DNA of 44,176 nucleotides, taken from positions 1-44,176 of the forward strand of contig JAQZBN010000076.1 in NCBI GenBank assembly GCA_029238935.1, given 5' to 3'. Position 1 is the stretch's first letter, and each line of letters opens with the position of its first letter. This DNA comes from Herbinix sp. GTDB lineage: Bacteria > Bacillota > Clostridia > Lachnospirales > Lachnospiraceae. A program made the translations under genes and the position numbers. Under the pieces are notes generated by a model. The model searched no databases. It was given only the letters and a program-made list of their open reading frames with translations, and had not been told where the DNA came from. This document shows positions 1 through 7,288 of this stretch, piece after piece.

Positions 1-621
1 ATTGAAAATGACTGGATTTATTATTCGGATGCAGATGGGATTTGGCGTATGCATCTTGATACGACGGATAGGGAGGTTATCATTTCCGAATACGGTGAAT
101 TATTGACTTGTTTTGAAGGTAAGCTTTATTACAGGGGAGAAGATCCTACAAAGCTTTACCAATATACTCCGGGGCAAACACCAGTGTTATTGGATGATAC
201 GACACAGATTGCCACCTTAAAGATAATTGATGGTGAATTAAATTATGGAGTGGAGGGGTCAGAAAAACAGATTGACCTAAATGAGTTTCAATTGGAGATG
301 GATTCATCCATGGACATCAAGCATCTGCCACCTGTCACATTACCAAAGCATAAGACTTTTCAAATTAAGGTTACCTTTGCACAGACCATGGATAAGAACC
401 ATTTACCGAAGCAATTTATAGGACTAAAGACAGAGGATGGAAGGACAATTCCGGTTCATATGATGTGGGATCAGGAAGGTACTTCTTTAACTGTAAGAGC
501 AGCAACTTATATCAACGATGAAGCTAAGGTCACCGCTTATCTTTTACCTGGAATCACTTCTCGGAATGGACAGAAGACGACAGAGTTTAATGATCTGGGT
601 ATTATGATGAAGGAAAAATAG
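1..621 (+). CDS. C-terminal part of a beta-propeller/Ig-like surface-type protein (5' end outside window)
   Basis: The frame is open to the first base, so the gene starts upstream of the window. About 206 residues are visible. The first residues (YYSDADGIWRMHLD) resemble one blade of a DUF5050/LDL-receptor-type beta-propeller repeat, in which Y-x-D-x-x-G-I-x-R motifs recur. The last ~100 residues (from about KTFQIKVTFAQTMD to the end) resemble an SbsA-type Ig-like domain, with the usual 'VTFxxxMD' start and a late 'ITSRNG' turn. Such proteins are normally exported or membrane anchored, but the N-terminus that would show this is missing. An internal ATG at 49 lacks a convincing ribosome site and cuts the propeller blade, so I do not take it as the start. 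The exact function is unknown. Confidence 0.65.
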   Translation: MENDWIYYSDADGIWRMHLDTTDREVIISEYGELLTCFEGKLYYRGEDPTKLYQYTPGQTPVLLDDTTQIATLKIIDGELNYGVEGSEKQIDLNEFQLEMDSSMDIKHLPPVTLPKHKTFQIKVTFAQTMDKNHLPKQFIGLKTEDGRTIPVHMMWDQEGTSLTVRAATYINDEAKVTAYLLPGITSRNGQKTTEFNDLGIMMKEK

Positions 622-679
622 AAAGAAAAAATGGATTCCCCTTAATACTTAGCCTTAATTTGTTTAATGAAATTCTAAT

Positions 680-708
680 TTGATAACGTTTTCAACATAT
701 GGTAAAAT
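680..708 (+). promoter_or_regulatory. Sigma-A promoter for the 88-aa gene
   Basis: The -35 is TTGATA (680-685), followed by a 17-base spacer and the -10 TAAAAT (703-708). Both hexamers match consensus at five of six positions. It lies about 60 bases before the ATG at 771. Confidence 0.55.
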
Positions 709-770
709 ATGTTTGTTTACTAGGTTTATCAGAATGTATTAGATGAAGTAAAAGTGGAAAGGGGGATTTC

Positions 771-1037
771 ATGATTACAATATTTAATCGAAAGAAACTG
801 ATGGCTGATATATCACAGATAGAATGTAATCGGGTAAAGCAGCTATTAAAGGAAGCAAACATTGATTATTATCAAAAAGCGATAAAGAATGCTCCATCAA
901 TGTCAAGGTATAGCGATACCATTGCTACGAGTCGAGTGGCCATGGCTTATAAAGACAGAACAAACTTTGTCTATTATATCTACGTAAGGAAAGTGGATTA
1001 TACAAAGGCAAGGCAAATAGCTTATGGTAAATCTTAA
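771..1037 (+). CDS. Small DUF2007-like protein of unknown function
   Basis: An 88-residue soluble protein preceded by a good ribosome site (GAAAGGGGG, 6-7 bases before ATG). The layout is MITIFNRKKL at the start, a predicted helix (IECNRVKQLLKEANIDYY), then a C-terminal strand-helix 'YYIYVRKVDYTKARQIA'. This is reminiscent of the small alpha/beta 'putative signal-transducing' DUF2007 fold seen in many Lachnospiraceae proteins. There is no signal peptide, membrane segment or metal-binding motif. It has its own promoter and is followed by a separate gene 88 bases later. The family link is tentative and no function can be given. Confidence 0.6.
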   Translation: MITIFNRKKLMADISQIECNRVKQLLKEANIDYYQKAIKNAPSMSRYSDTIATSRVAMAYKDRTNFVYYIYVRKVDYTKARQIAYGKS

Positions 1038-1125
1038 TATCAATAGATATCCAAAAGATAAAATCTTAGGGGTTTTCTATTATTCATAGTGGTCAAGTTA
1101 AAAATACAAAGTCTGGAGAAGATCG

Positions 1126-2283
1126 ATGAAACGATTGGTAAGAAGATACCTATGGATCATTCTCATAATTGTATGTGTGATCCCAGGGACATGGTTTGTT
1201 GTCTCCCATATTCGTAATGATAAGGAATCAAGTGAAACCATAAAAGCAAATGATAATTCAGTAAAAGAAGAGGATGGTGTAAGTACAGTGGCAATCGATG
1301 ATAAGAAAGAAGAAGTTAGTCTATTTACTCTACCGGAGGATAGAACAGAATTAATGACTTCAGGAAGTGACGATTTTAAAGTAATTGGATATTTTCCGAA
1401 CTGGTACGGTGATATCGTGGATCAGATTGAATGGAATAAATTGACCCATGTGAATTATGCATTTGCTATTCCAACCAAGGAAGGAGAGATTAGAAGCTTT
1501 CCGGACGAAGCACTGGTAACAAAGCTGATTAAAACTGCTCATGAGAATAACGTCAAGGTAGGATTATCAGTTGGTGGCTGGTCCTATCTGGATGTTCCCC
1601 TAGAGAGTACCTTTGTGGAAGCAACCAATACGGATGCCAAATGTCAACTCTTTTCCGAACGGGTCCTGGAAGTGGTAGATCAGTACGGTTTTGATGGAGT
1701 GGATATGGACTGGGAATATCCGAGAGCCGGTACCTCGACAAAGCAGTATGAATATATGATGACATTTTTACGCCAAGGGCTTACTGCCAGAGGTAAATTC
1801 CTTACAGTTGCCGTGGTAGGAAATGGACCAACAGCAGATGGTCAGTCCGATTATATCCTGGATATGTTAGATTGGGTTAACATCATGGCTTACGACGGAG
1901 ATAACGGAGCAGGTCATTCTCCCTATGAATTTGCATTATCCTGTGGTGATTACTGGTTAAATACAAGAGGACTTGCCAGGAATAAAGTAGTACTGGGTGT
2001 TCCGTTCTATGAGAGACCAAACTGGACGTCCTATCGTGATATTGTTGCTTTTGATGAAACCGCTGCACAAAAGGACTCCATCGAATTCAATGGCACAACA
2101 ATTTATTACAATGGATTACCAACCATGGAAGCAAAGACTGTCTGGGCCTGTGAAAATGCCGGCGGTGTAATGATATGGGAGATTGGAGAGGATTGTGAGG
2201 CAGAAGAATTGTCTTTATTAAATCAAATCTATAAGACTACCATGGAATATTATCCAGAATTTAAGAAGGTAACAGAAGAATAA
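1126..2283 (+). CDS. Membrane-anchored glycoside hydrolase family 18 protein (chitinase-like)
   Basis: 385 residues. An N-terminal hydrophobic segment (about residues 9-27) after basic residues suggests a signal anchor, followed by a polar acidic linker to about residue 80. The rest is a GH18 TIM barrel. The strand-3 motif LSVGGWS falls at residues 147-153 and the active-site motif DGVDMDWE at 190-197, giving the complete D-x-x-D-x-D-x-E signature with E197 as the acid/base. 'NIMAYD' (strand 6 in the family) and a terminal 'GVMIWEIGED' complete the barrel. The family cleaves beta-1,4-GlcNAc polymers (chitin, or related cell-wall or glycan substrates) by substrate-assisted catalysis. The enzyme would act outside the membrane. 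A strong terminator follows immediately. Confidence 0.88.
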   Translation: MKRLVRRYLWIILIIVCVIPGTWFVVSHIRNDKESSETIKANDNSVKEEDGVSTVAIDDKKEEVSLFTLPEDRTELMTSGSDDFKVIGYFPNWYGDIVDQIEWNKLTHVNYAFAIPTKEGEIRSFPDEALVTKLIKTAHENNVKVGLSVGGWSYLDVPLESTFVEATNTDAKCQLFSERVLEVVDQYGFDGVDMDWEYPRAGTSTKQYEYMMTFLRQGLTARGKFLTVAVVGNGPTADGQSDYILDMLDWVNIMAYDGDNGAGHSPYEFALSCGDYWLNTRGLARNKVVLGVPFYERPNWTSYRDIVAFDETAAQKDSIEFNGTTIYYNGLPTMEAKTVWACENAGGVMIWEIGEDCEAEELSLLNQIYKTTMEYYPEFKKVTEE

Positions 2284-2294
2284 GAAAACAAATT

Positions 2295-2327
2295 AAGGCA
2301 GCTGTATCAAGCACAGCTGCCTTTTTC
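2295..2327 (+). terminator. Rho-independent terminator after the GH18 gene
   Basis: An 11-bp perfect stem AAGGCAGCTGT (2295-2305) pairs with 2313-2323 across a 7-base loop and runs into a T tract (2322-2326). It also lies downstream of the leftward larE gene, which ends at 2371, but has no strong T run on that strand. Confidence 0.85.
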
Positions 2328-2370
2328 GTAATCATGAAGTCACTTGTTTACAAATGATATCATTTCCTTA

Positions 2371-3210
2371 TCAATTTGATTTTCCGTAACTAATCTCGGA
2401 GGAGCTTAAGGTTTCATTCATACTTCCGGTCCGATAGCCTTTTAAATCTAGGGATACGTAAGTAAATCCAATTTTACGGAATTCGTTGTATACCTTATCT
2501 CGAATCTGTGGATCCAGAAGGACGGAAAAACCATCCTGATCTGTCTCAATACGAGCCAGATTATCATGGAAACGAACGCGAACTTGCCAGATACCAAGGT
2601 CTAACAGGAGCTGTTCTGCTTGATCAATCATCCGTAATCGATCAGGAGTAATACTCTCTCCATAAGGAAAACGGGAAGAGAGACAGGCAAAGGAAGGTTT
2701 ATTCCAGGTAGGAAGATTATGCTCTTTTGATAGGGTACGAATTTCAGCTTTTGTAAAACCAATCTGTCTTAGGGGACTATGGATACCCAACTCTTTTACT
2801 GCAATTAATCCTGGGCGGTAATCACCGTTATCGTCACTGTTGGAGGCTTCTAAAATAGCTTGATAACCTTTGGTTTGTGCTACTTCCCTAATCTTTGTAA
2901 ACAATTCTGATTTGCATAAATAACATCTATTCTTCGGATTCTCTGAGAAACCGTCAATGTCTAATTCTTCTGAGTCTACAACTAGATGTTCAATGTGATG
3001 ATCGGCAGCATAGTTGGTAGCTTCGTTTAATTCTCTCTGAGGAAAACTTAAGGATCTTGCTGTGACTGCAATCACTCTATCTCCCAAAGCTTCCTTTGCT
3101 GCATGGAGAAGAAAAGTGGAATCCACGCCGCCGGAAAAAGCAACGGACACACTCTCAAGACTTTTAAGCAGGTTAATTAATTCCTCGTATTTCTCATGTA
3201 GACGATCCAT
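2371..3210 (-). CDS. larE: ATP-dependent sacrificial sulfur transferase LarE
   Basis: 279 residues, the normal size for LarE. The PP-loop SGGVDST is at residues 26-32. The diagnostic 'PSFACLSSRFPYG' segment places a cysteine at position 176, the same number as the sacrificial cysteine of Lactobacillus plantarum LarE. A second pair, C96-Y-L-C99, means three cysteines are available; some LarE homologues are reported to use three cysteines to hold a [4Fe-4S] cluster as sulfur donor rather than sacrificing one residue, so this protein could be of that type (inference). LarE adds sulfur to the pyridinium dicarboxylate precursor of the nickel-pincer nucleotide cofactor of lactate racemase and LarA-like racemases. 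No larA, larB or larC is in the window, so it is an orphan here. The start has a moderate ribosome site (AAGAGG). Confidence 0.92.
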   Translation of the reverse strand: MDRLHEKYEELINLLKSLESVSVAFSGGVDSTFLLHAAKEALGDRVIAVTARSLSFPQRELNEATNYAADHHIEHLVVDSEELDIDGFSENPKNRCYLCKSELFTKIREVAQTKGYQAILEASNSDDNGDYRPGLIAVKELGIHSPLRQIGFTKAEIRTLSKEHNLPTWNKPSFACLSSRFPYGESITPDRLRMIDQAEQLLLDLGIWQVRVRFHDNLARIETDQDGFSVLLDPQIRDKVYNEFRKIGFTYVSLDLKGYRTGSMNETLSSSEISYGKSN

Positions 3211-3298
3211 TCTATACCTCTTTTCTTATGGATTTGTAAGGAGTAACACATCTATGATTTTATTCCTTACAGGTTTGATAAGTCAAATGACTGTTCAT

Positions 3299-3328
3299 CT
3301 TATATCATACGCAATTACGTGCAATCAA
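3299..3328 (-). promoter_or_regulatory. Possible second (proximal) promoter of larE
   Basis: Read on the minus strand: TTGATT (3328-3323), an 18-base spacer, then TATAAG (3304-3299), with TG one base before the -10 (extended form). It is weaker than the distal consensus promoter at 3387-3415. Confidence 0.35.
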
Positions 3329-3365
3329 TAGATATAACTTGCCTTTATGATTGGGAAAAAATTAG

Positions 3366-3390
3366 TAATCATATATGATTAGTATGATTA
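3366..3390 (-). promoter_or_regulatory. Palindromic operator candidate at the larE start site
   Basis: TAATCATATATGATTA (3366-3381) is a perfect 16-bp palindrome. A third half-site, TATGATTA, follows at 3383-3390 after one base. The cluster covers the predicted transcription start and touches the -10 of the promoter at 3387-3415, the classical place for a repressor site. The cognate regulator is not identifiable from the window. Confidence 0.5.
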
Positions 3391-3415
3391 TAATAAGGAA
3401 AGATATGTTTGTCAA
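3387..3415 (-). promoter_or_regulatory. Perfect-consensus sigma-A promoter reading toward larE
   Basis: On the minus strand: TTGACA (3415-3410), a 17-base spacer, TATAAT (3392-3387), both hexamers identical to consensus. It would give a larE leader of about 170 bases. Confidence 0.75.
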
Positions 3416-3421
3416 GGTATT

Positions 3422-3456
3422 AAAAATACACCTCTTTCTTTGAAGGAAGAGGTGTA
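3422..3456 (-). terminator. Terminator of the FnIII-GH18 gene
   Basis: TACACCTCTT (3427-3436) pairs with AAGAGGTGTA (3447-3456); inner pairs extend it to about 13 bp. Read on the minus strand the stem is followed by TTTTTA. It separates this gene from the larE promoter a few bases further on. Confidence 0.8.
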
Positions 3457-3505
3457 TGAAGTCGTATCAATGATTTGAAATGTATTTACGATGATCTACG
3501 AAATC

Positions 3506-5020
3506 TTAATTGAATTTTGCCTTGATCGTATTCCAGTAATCAGCATTTTCAAGTCCTAGTCTCCAGATTGCAATGCCTCCTAGATGATAGGAATTTATAA
3601 GATCCAACTTATAACTTAAGCTTTGGGCATTTTCAAACCACACGGTATGTAGAATGCCGGAAGCATCAACATAGGTGAAGTATGGTGATTTAGCAATAGA
3701 ATCCCATTGTATCAACGCACCGTAAGTATTAGCTAAATTATAAATAGCTGAAATACCGTATGCTTTTGTTCCGTTTATGGACCAATCATAACCATAGGCA
3801 GCAGTTCCCACAAGGAGCTTTTCCTTGGGAATTATACTGGAAGCATATCGTATTACATTCTCAACCCATCCGATAGAAGCAATCGCTCCGGGAGAACCAC
3901 CGGGATAATGCTCATCGTAGGTCATCAAGACCACTTGATCTGCATAGGCAGCCAGAGCAGGATAATCGTAAGCACCGCTCCAGGAAGCGGTTGGGCTGTC
4001 ACTGGTCTTCGCGGGAACAGCTACGGTAACATAATAACCCTGTGGATGTAAGGTTTGATATAATTCGTTCATAAAGGTGGTCAGATAACTTCTATCATAA
4101 TAATAGACCCCTTCCATATCGATGTTAACACCCTGATATCCATATTGCTTAATGGCTGATACAATATTATATATTAATGCCTGACGGTTGGTAGGGTTTG
4201 TTAATAATGTGTGAGCAATGGCACCGTCAAAGTTATTAGAAAACATAGCAAGAGTTTGAATTCCGTTATTATTTGCATAAGTAATTTGATTACTTGGAAC
4301 TAATCCGCTGATATTACCAGAACCATCTGTAATAAAAGTATGAGTGGCAATGGTATCTAGCATGGAAGTATTTGCTACAATAGAATTATAAGAAGAACTA
4401 TCACCGGAATAATAATAGGTTGCAAATCCCATTACCACTTTGCCACTTGAAGGAATCGGAGTAGCAGTTGGTACTGGGGTTGTAGTTGGAAATGGAGTAG
4501 CCGTTGGTATCGGAGTGGAAGTAGGTAACGGAGTAGCAGTCGGTGCTGGAGTTGGAGTCGCAGTCGGAACCGGTGTTGCAGTTGGTGCAGGAGTAGATGT
4601 CGGCGTCGGAGTTGAAGTCGGAACCGGTGTAACCGTTGGTGTACTCTGGTTGGTTATGATGCTGATATGATTGGAAGCAGCGGAATCACCATATGAATTA
4701 TAAGCTTTTACATAATACCAGTATTTAGTGCCAGCTGCTAAGGAAATATTTCTATAACTGTTGGTGGTAACGGTTGCTATTAAAGTATGGCCAGTATCAT
4801 AATTGGTTGCCCGATATACTTTATAACCAGTTGCTTTGTATACCGATGACCAGGTCAAAGTAACCTCACTGGAGGTTAGACTGGAATAAGATAATGAACT
4901 AGGGGCTGCTGGGGGTGAGTTTGGTTTTGTTGCCGGTTTTGCTACTGCGATGCTGCTGTTAAAGACAATGGATAGAATTAAAGTTAATACTAGGAAAAAT
5001 CTTGTTGAATTCTTTCGCAT
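3506..5020 (-). CDS. Secreted FnIII-linker-GH18 glycosidase
   Basis: 504 residues. A signal peptide (about 1-27, cleavage after AVA) is followed by a fibronectin type III domain (about 38-124), a Pro/Thr/Ser linker of near-repeats such as TPVPTATP (about 127-192), and a GH18 barrel (about 193-504). The active-site strand is Q296-G-V-N-I-D-M-E303: the D-x-E pair (D301, E303) that GH18 catalysis needs is intact, but the first two acids of D-x-x-D-x-D-x-E are Q and N, as in the spore-cortex SleL/YaaH-like branch. 'VLMTYDEH' and 'GIAIWRLG' match strands 6 and 8. It probably acts on an extracellular GlcNAc-containing polymer (chitin or peptidoglycan). The start has a good ribosome site (GAGGAG). 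The linker region reads as a long Gly/Val frame on the other strand, which is a composition artefact. Confidence 0.9.
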   Translation of the reverse strand: MRKNSTRFFLVLTLILSIVFNSSIAVAKPATKPNSPPAAPSSLSYSSLTSSEVTLTWSSVYKATGYKVYRATNYDTGHTLIATVTTNSYRNISLAAGTKYWYYVKAYNSYGDSAASNHISIITNQSTPTVTPVPTSTPTPTSTPAPTATPVPTATPTPAPTATPLPTSTPIPTATPFPTTTPVPTATPIPSSGKVVMGFATYYYSGDSSSYNSIVANTSMLDTIATHTFITDGSGNISGLVPSNQITYANNNGIQTLAMFSNNFDGAIAHTLLTNPTNRQALIYNIVSAIKQYGYQGVNIDMEGVYYYDRSYLTTFMNELYQTLHPQGYYVTVAVPAKTSDSPTASWSGAYDYPALAAYADQVVLMTYDEHYPGGSPGAIASIGWVENVIRYASSIIPKEKLLVGTAAYGYDWSINGTKAYGISAIYNLANTYGALIQWDSIAKSPYFTYVDASGILHTVWFENAQSLSYKLDLINSYHLGGIAIWRLGLENADYWNTIKAKFN

Positions 5021-5121
5021 TTGTTTGCTCCTCGTTTCATTTTTAGTACTATATATATCGGCATGTTTAAATCAAGAAACGACAAGTAAATGTTGGTAAG
5101 GGTATAAACCATATGGAAGAA

Positions 5122-5219
5122 GCAGATAGAAAAGACAGATAAAAAGATAGATAAAAGACAGTTAAAAGGCAGATAAAAAAGACAGATAGAAATGACAGAT
5201 AGAAATGACAGATAAAAGA
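5122..5219. repeat. Degenerate tandem repeat, about 8 units of GACAGATARAAA
   Basis: Successive units of 11-13 bases vary around GACAGATARAAA; the last units (about 5182-5219) are nearly identical. On the opposite strand it is a pyrimidine-rich TTTYTATCTGTC tract. It lies 100-200 bases upstream of the leftward GH18 gene. It does not have the direct-repeat/spacer structure of a CRISPR. Confidence 0.75.
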
Positions 5220-5259
5220 TATTATGAAAATCATAAAAAAAGTCCTATAAAAGGGAGGG

Positions 5260-5323
5260 GAGGATGGTTCTCAAAATATGCTACGACCACTTCTAAATCG
5301 TAGAATTTAAGAAAACCATCCTC
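5260..5323. repeat. Nested inverted repeat (unexplained hairpin element)
   Basis: The outer arms GAGGATGGTT (5260-5269) and AACCATCCTC (5314-5323) pair perfectly and extend inward with one mismatch. Inside is a second stem, CTACGA (5281-5286) with TCGTAG (5298-5303). No T tract follows on either strand, so it is not an obvious terminator. Confidence 0.6.
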
Positions 5324-5518
5324 ATTTATGAAAAAATGATTCTATATGAACAAGGAAATGTTATTGCCTTGATTGATAAATTCATTATATCTGTTAAGTG
5401 TGTAGATTGTATGAATGAATTTTGAAAAAGATGTGAATGAAATATAAACAAATTCGATATCTGAACCAAATTTGACACAGAATATCCATAATGGTAAGCT
5501 GGATTTTTGATAAAGCAT

Positions 5519-5547
5519 TTGGAAAAATTGGAAACCTATGATATAAT
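5519..5547 (+). promoter_or_regulatory. Extended -10 promoter of the ABC exporter operon
   Basis: TTGGAA (5519-5524), a 17-base spacer, TATAAT (5542-5547), with TG one base before the -10. Transcription would start near 5554, giving a leader of about 80 bases. Confidence 0.65.
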
Positions 5548-5635
5548 TCTTATTTGTATCTTCCATTATTTCTAGAGAAATCCGGATGGAAAGAGATACG
5601 TAAGGAACCTGTACCAGGGTAAGAAGAGGAGATGA

Positions 5636-7288
5636 ATGATGAAAGAATTGTTATTACGGCGAAAAGGTAAATTTATGTTATATCTGTTTGCCACCTTTAT
5701 GTTTATTGTAGACCATTTTGCACAGATGGGGGTATTTGCCCTGATCTTAGGAGCGGTAGAAAAGCAAGATCTGCATTACTATAAAACGGTAATATGGATC
5801 ACGATTGGATTTATTATTTACTCACCGTTAAATTTCCTGATCTCCAGATTATTACGGATCCGCTATATGAGAGACACGATTTTAGATGTCCGTAAGCAGG
5901 CCTTTGATAAAATCATTAACATGCCTTTTAAACAGTTCTCCCAGAAATCCAAGGAGATCTACATATCAAATCTAATCAACGACGTAAATTCCTTCGAAAA
6001 TAAATTCTTTATCAGCTTACTTAACTTTATCATTAACGTCGGAATGTTTGTCTTGTCGCTGCTATTCTTAATTCTGATGGATTATAAGCTGGCCTTAGGA
6101 ATGCTGGCGTTTTCTATTCTATTATTCGCTTTGGCAGGTATATTTACAAAAAAGACGACCTCTCTGGAACAGGAAGTTTCCACAACCAATGAGAAGTTCA
6201 CAACGGATATGTCCAATACTTTTAACGGAATTGAAATCTTAAAGCTAAATAATATTGAAGATAAGTTTCTAAAGAAAAGTATAAAAACCATAGACTATCT
6301 GGAACGGCGTAAATATCAAGCCAATGTATTTACCGAATTACAGAGGAATGTCATTCGTATCCTTGCTTTCGTAGTATCCATCCTTGTGATGCTATATCTG
6401 GCATACCAGTTCCAACTGGGGCTTACCCTGCTCAATGCCGGATTCATGTTTCAATTGTGCAGTTCAATCAGCAGCTTTTTAATTAATGCGTTCCCGACTG
6501 GAAACCAGGTGAAAGCCTCCGTCAGTATCTATGAAAAGATTGCAAAACCAGAGAACTATGCGGTAAGTCAGAGCAAGGGTGATCGTGAGTTTTCGTTTGA
6601 GAAAAGGATCGACGTATCCGGTGTGGATTTCTCTTATGATAATAAACCAATTTTAAAGGATGCTTCCTTTACTATTGAAAAAGGGAAAAAATATCTCATT
6701 AAAGGTGTCAGTGGTGCCGGTAAGTCAACATTAATGAATCTGCTGGCTATGGTATGTGATGATTATCAAGGCAGTATTACCGTCGATGGGTTTGATTATA
6801 AGGATATTAAGGAACGTTCCTTTCATGAAAATGTAGCTTTTATCTACCAGGATGTATTCTTGTTTGAAGATACGATTCGAAATAACATTTCATTGTATAA
6901 AGATATACCGGAAGAAAAGATTGCCTATGCAGCAAAGGTATGTGGTCTGGAATCCGTGATTCAGAATAAGAAAGAAGGTATTAACGAACGTCTGACGGAG
7001 AATGGGAAAAATCTATCCGGAGGACAAAGACAGCGTATCTCAATTGCCAGAGCAATTGCGAAGAATGCCAAGATCCTATTTGTGGATGAGGGTACGTCTA
7101 GTTTAAATGAGGAATTAGGAAAGGAAATTGAGAAGGTTTTCTTAGAGCTTGATAATACTGTCATAGCCATTAGCCACCGTTTTTATGAAGGAGTAACCGA
7201 TCATTATGATTATGTAATTGAGATTAAGAATGGAAAGATTCATACGTTCCCAGCGAAAGATTATTTTAATGAGGTGATCACATGCTAA
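5636..7288 (+). CDS. ABC exporter half-transporter, subunit 1
   Basis: 550 residues: an N-terminal exporter-type membrane domain (about 1-310, six predicted spans) fused to a nucleotide-binding domain. Walker A GVSGAGKST starts at about residue 357, the Q-loop is in 'IYQDVFLFEDT', the signature is LSGGQRQR, Walker B is ILFVDE with the catalytic Glu kept, and the H-loop is AISHR. The D-loop reads SSLN rather than SALD. It overlaps the next gene by 7 bases (ATGCTAA), so the two are translationally coupled and almost certainly form a heterodimer exporting a peptide, lipid or drug. No peptidase C39 domain or adjacent precursor peptide is visible. The start at 5636 follows AAGAGGAG; the next codon, also ATG, is an alternative. 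Confidence 0.9.
   Translation: MMKELLLRRKGKFMLYLFATFMFIVDHFAQMGVFALILGAVEKQDLHYYKTVIWITIGFIIYSPLNFLISRLLRIRYMRDTILDVRKQAFDKIINMPFKQFSQKSKEIYISNLINDVNSFENKFFISLLNFIINVGMFVLSLLFLILMDYKLALGMLAFSILLFALAGIFTKKTTSLEQEVSTTNEKFTTDMSNTFNGIEILKLNNIEDKFLKKSIKTIDYLERRKYQANVFTELQRNVIRILAFVVSILVMLYLAYQFQLGLTLLNAGFMFQLCSSISSFLINAFPTGNQVKASVSIYEKIAKPENYAVSQSKGDREFSFEKRIDVSGVDFSYDNKPILKDASFTIEKGKKYLIKGVSGAGKSTLMNLLAMVCDDYQGSITVDGFDYKDIKERSFHENVAFIYQDVFLFEDTIRNNISLYKDIPEEKIAYAAKVCGLESVIQNKKEGINERLTENGKNLSGGQRQRISIARAIAKNAKILFVDEGTSSLNEELGKEIEKVFLELDNTVIAISHRFYEGVTDHYDYVIEIKNGKIHTFPAKDYFNEVITC

Larger units (their letters stand above)
5021..5635. other. 615-base intergenic region with repeats, hairpin and exporter promoter
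   Basis: Lies between two divergent genes. It holds a degenerate tandem repeat (5122-5219), a nested hairpin (5260-5323) and the exporter promoter (5519-5547). A 74-codon leftward frame (5342-5566) has no ribosome site or recognisable protein, and covers the exporter promoter; I do not call it. Confidence 0.6.

Noticed and set aside
4440..4670. 76-codon Gly/Val repeat frame on the plus strand
   Set aside because: It is the antisense of the Pro/Thr/Ser linker of the secreted GH18 protein; no ribosome site.
5122..5219. Possible CRISPR array
   Set aside because: Units are 11-13 bases, contiguous and degenerate, with no unique spacers and no cas genes in the window.
5342..5566. 74-codon leftward frame upstream of the ABC exporter
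   Set aside because: No ribosome site or domain, and it covers the exporter promoter.
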